This document shows positions 61,810 to 64,000 of a DNA stretch of 64,000 bases, one piece after another (position 1 is the first letter of the stretch; each line of letters starts with the position of its first letter). The notes under the pieces were generated by a model that saw only the letters and a list, made by a program, of their open reading frames with translations, ran no database searches and was not told where the DNA came from. The stretch comes from Streptomyces sp. TG1A-60 (GTDB taxonomy: Bacteria > Actinomycetota > Actinomycetes > Streptomycetales > Streptomycetaceae), in assembly GCF_037201975.1 (NCBI RefSeq), contig NZ_CP147520.1, forward strand, positions 2,666,001 through 2,730,000, given 5' to 3'. A program made the position numbers and the translations under genes.

Positions 61810-63825
61810 TCATTCGGCCCTGATGTTGTCCACGTACACGACGCCCTTGGTCGCCGCGCCGCTTCCATGGCCGAGGTACAGATTGAACGCCGTCACCTTG
61901 GCGAGATGAGCCGCGTCGAGCACGGCTCCGGCGGGTGCGGTGTCCCAGGGAGCGGGCCCGAACTCGCTGAAGGGTGCCCTGACCTCCTGCCCGTTCATGT
62001 CGGACAGTTGAACCTGATACCAGAAATCAACTCCGCCGGCGACGATCTGGAGCGCCCCGCCGTTTGCGGAACCGTCGCCCTGCATCCACAGCGCCAGGGA
62101 CGTGAAGGCGGACCAGTCCGCGACGACCGACTTGCCTATGCCGGTGAACTCGGCGCCGGTGAAGTCGTACGCGTAGGCCAGTCCGTAGGAGCCCGAGGAC
62201 TTGTGGTCGGGCGACAGGGTGAGGGTGTTGGAGTTGAGATGGGTGTACGCCTCGCTCAGGGCGGCGTCGTCTCCGGCGTATCCCTCGAAGTCGTCGACCC
62301 AACCGGCAGGCAGCGGTGCGACCTCGCCGAGGAGGACAACGGCCGAGTCGGTGAGCGTCTTGCCGTCCACCCGCGCGCTCACGGTGAGGGTCACCGAGCG
62401 GCTGTTCCGCAAGGCCGCATCGATCGACCAGTCGCCCGAGTAGAAGCCGTCGGCGTCGAGGCACAGCCGTCTGGCGCGTCCGCCGTTCACGGAGTAGGTG
62501 ACCCGGCTCGCCCTCGCGGGCGTGACACGCACCCGGACGGTGGTCTTGGAGGCCGTCACGCGTTGTCGGTCCGTGGGAGTCACGAGGTGCATGAACGGGG
62601 CGTTCCTGACAGCGGTGGTGCGAGCGGAGTACACGCCCCGGAGATCGGCGGCGAACAGGGTGTAGGGGTCCTGGTGGTACTTGACGAAGTCCGGCAGCAG
62701 GACGTGGCCCGGGTACGGCACATAAGCGCGCTTGGCGCCTCCGAAGTTGGCCCAGGTGAGCATGAACGTCACCTGACGGGCCAGCGGGTCCGCCTCGACG
62801 GCCTGCGACAGCTGGGTGAACCACTGCGGGTTGCGGACCTCGGTACCGCTCTCCCCGAACTCGGTGAAGGCCGGCGCCTTGCCTCGCTCGTTCGCCAGCC
62901 GGACCACCATCGCCAGGTCCTTCACCAGACCGTCCAGCCAGGCGGTCGGTCCGGCGTTTTCGTCGTAGGAGTCGTAGCCGAGGATGTCGACGAAACGGTC
63001 GCCCGGGTAGGTCTTCAGGTAGCCGGTCGGGTCGCCTCCGAAACTCGAGTTGGGCGAGTAGGCGTAGAGCAGGTTGTGGACGCCCCTGGTGTCACGCAGG
63101 TACTCGACGGTGTAGCGGAACAGCTCGATGTACTCGCCCGAGGTGGTGTGGCCGGCGCCCCACCAGAACCAGCCTCCGTTGTTCTCGTGGAAGGGGCGGA
63201 AGATGACCGGGATTGCGGTGCCGTCCGGCCTCCGCGCGCCCTTGACCGCCTTCGCGATGCGGTCGAGGAAGGCGTTGAAGTGCGCGTGCTTCGCGCCTCC
63301 GGGAAGGATCTGGCTGACCACTCGGCCCGTTGTGTCGTAGAAGTTCTTGCCGGTGACGAAGTTCGGCATGTGGGCGGTGAGGGTGTTGATCCCGCCGCGT
63401 GCGTCTCCCTGCCGGATGCACCGGCTGAGCGCGGCGATGTTCTCGGCTTCGGTTCCGTCCTGGACGCCGGGGCGTTCGTCGCCGTCGAGGATGAGGGTGT
63501 CCCAGCCGAAGACCGCGGGGTAGTCGCCCACCGCCGCCCTGGTGTCGGACGCCTTGCCGTCGGCAGTGGTGAAGGTGAAGCCGTAGGTGAGGTCGTGCTG
63601 GTGACCGAACAGGATGCCTTTGCCCTGCTGCCGCTTCAGGTACGCGAACAGCGCGCGGGTGGCGGGGGTCGCCTTGTCGTCGACGATCCGGACCGGCGTC
63701 GGCGCGCCGGCGGGCGCCGTGGGGGAGGTCGCCGCGGCGGCCACCGGTATTCCGGCGCCCGCTGCCATGGCGACCGTGGCGCCGGTGAGGATGAACGCTC
63801 GACGCTTCATGGGAGGGTTCGACAT
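61810..63825 (-). CDS. Secreted glycoside hydrolase family 26 beta-mannanase with carbohydrate-binding domain
   Basis: A 671-residue protein. ATG 63825 has AAAGGAG at a good distance. The signal peptide MKRRAFILTGATVAMAAG carries a twin-arginine-like RR. Catalytic GH26 residues: FRPFHENNGGWFWWG (acid/base Glu) and PAFTEFGESGTE (nucleophile Glu), in a TIM barrel over residues about 50-370. A beta-sandwich linker (about 385-470) follows, and a C-terminal domain (about 480-671, DDFEGYAGDDAAL) resembling mannan-binding CBM11-like modules. It should cut mannans outside the cell. Confidence 0.9.
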   Translation of the reverse strand: MSNPPMKRRAFILTGATVAMAAGAGIPVAAAATSPTAPAGAPTPVRIVDDKATPATRALFAYLKRQQGKGILFGHQHDLTYGFTFTTADGKASDTRAAVGDYPAVFGWDTLILDGDERPGVQDGTEAENIAALSRCIRQGDARGGINTLTAHMPNFVTGKNFYDTTGRVVSQILPGGAKHAHFNAFLDRIAKAVKGARRPDGTAIPVIFRPFHENNGGWFWWGAGHTTSGEYIELFRYTVEYLRDTRGVHNLLYAYSPNSSFGGDPTGYLKTYPGDRFVDILGYDSYDENAGPTAWLDGLVKDLAMVVRLANERGKAPAFTEFGESGTEVRNPQWFTQLSQAVEADPLARQVTFMLTWANFGGAKRAYVPYPGHVLLPDFVKYHQDPYTLFAADLRGVYSARTTAVRNAPFMHLVTPTDRQRVTASKTTVRVRVTPARASRVTYSVNGGRARRLCLDADGFYSGDWSIDAALRNSRSVTLTVSARVDGKTLTDSAVVLLGEVAPLPAGWVDDFEGYAGDDAALSEAYTHLNSNTLTLSPDHKSSGSYGLAYAYDFTGAEFTGIGKSVVADWSAFTSLALWMQGDGSANGGALQIVAGGVDFWYQVQLSDMNGQEVRAPFSEFGPAPWDTAPAGAVLDAAHLAKVTAFNLYLGHGSGAATKGVVYVDNIRAE

Positions 63826-64000
63826 GTGCATCTCCTTTGAGGTGGGATCTCCTGCAAGGGGAGGTGACTCACTGGGGTTCGAGTGCACCGCCCCAGGGGG
63901 CGGGTGTCGTGGGCCGGGAGCCCCCCGTCGGCGGCGCCGTGCGTCGTCGGGCATGGCGGCGTGCATCGCGTCGGCCATTGCACGCGGCCGCGTCGTCGGG
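63826..64000. other. Upstream region of the mannanase gene
   Basis: Non-coding in character; the GH26 promoter is expected here, and the window ends before any further gene can be seen. Confidence 0.5.

Noticed and set aside
61711..63840. 709-codon plus-strand open frame opposite the GH26 gene
   Set aside because: The GH26 frame has catalytic motifs, signal peptide and ribosome site; the opposite frame is a composition shadow.

Overview
The window reads as chromosome of a Streptomyces species. GC is very high with strong third-position GC. It carries genes typical of that genus: a nickel superoxide dismutase with its maturation protease, the wblE-type WhiB protein, the sigH/prsH and sigR/rsrA stress pairs, the DasR/NagB/DasD aminosugar regulon, and a class Ia ribonucleotide reductase operon behind a cobalamin riboswitch. 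From memory, the order from kgd to sigR is close to that of the S. coelicolor chromosome, so this is a conserved core stretch carrying insertions, deletions and decayed accessory genes.

Layout. 0-19.7 kb: end of kgd; a DUF4097/PadR pair with a palindromic operator; an HTH/Clp-N pair (the second gene frameshifted); a quinone-reductase-like dehydrogenase; malic enzyme; a glutamate-type ABC importer; a CGNR protein; sodX and sodN; a GH32 beta-fructosidase divergent from a LacI regulator and a sugar ABC importer without its own ATPase. 19.7-27 kb: broken glyoxalase-like pieces, a 23-bp tandem repeat, an operon of a family 2B (EshA-like) encapsulin shell and a polyprenyl diphosphate synthase with a long disordered repetitive N-terminus, then decayed amidase and zinc-finger genes around an intact PLP enzyme. 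27-39.3 kb: prsH-sigH, a lipid kinase, wblE, a PdtaS-like kinase, nagB, dasD, the wrecked dasB/dasC transporter remnants, dasR, and DUF3311-mctP.

39.36-48.5 kb: a nucleoside hydrolase gene is split by an 8,182-bp Tn7-like transposon (39808-47989). Its ends are defined to the base by a 5-bp target duplication (TCAAG) and 25-bp terminal inverted repeats matching at 22 positions. It carries tnsA, tnsB, tnsC, two tniQ genes (one fused to four C2C2 zinc clusters), two genes translationally chained behind tniQ, and a SUKH-type cargo pair. tnsB and tnsC carry frameshifts and a stop codon. Removing the element and one TSD copy restores a 329-residue hydrolase reading frame.

48.5-64 kb: a broken GNAT gene, nrdAB with putative NrdR boxes and a cobalamin riboswitch, peptide deformylase, a TPR protein, decayed regulatory genes, sigR-rsrA with a recognisable SigR-type promoter, a hydrolase, an SRAP protein, a junkyard of integrase, IS3, CHAT and lanthipeptide-synthetase fragments, and a secreted GH26 mannanase.

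The two most interesting items are the Tn7-like element with its unusual zinc-array TniQ, and the encapsulin/polyprenyl-synthase operon. A general caution applies: many accessory genes carry single-base lesions, several in homopolymer runs, so read-level confirmation would decide which are real.
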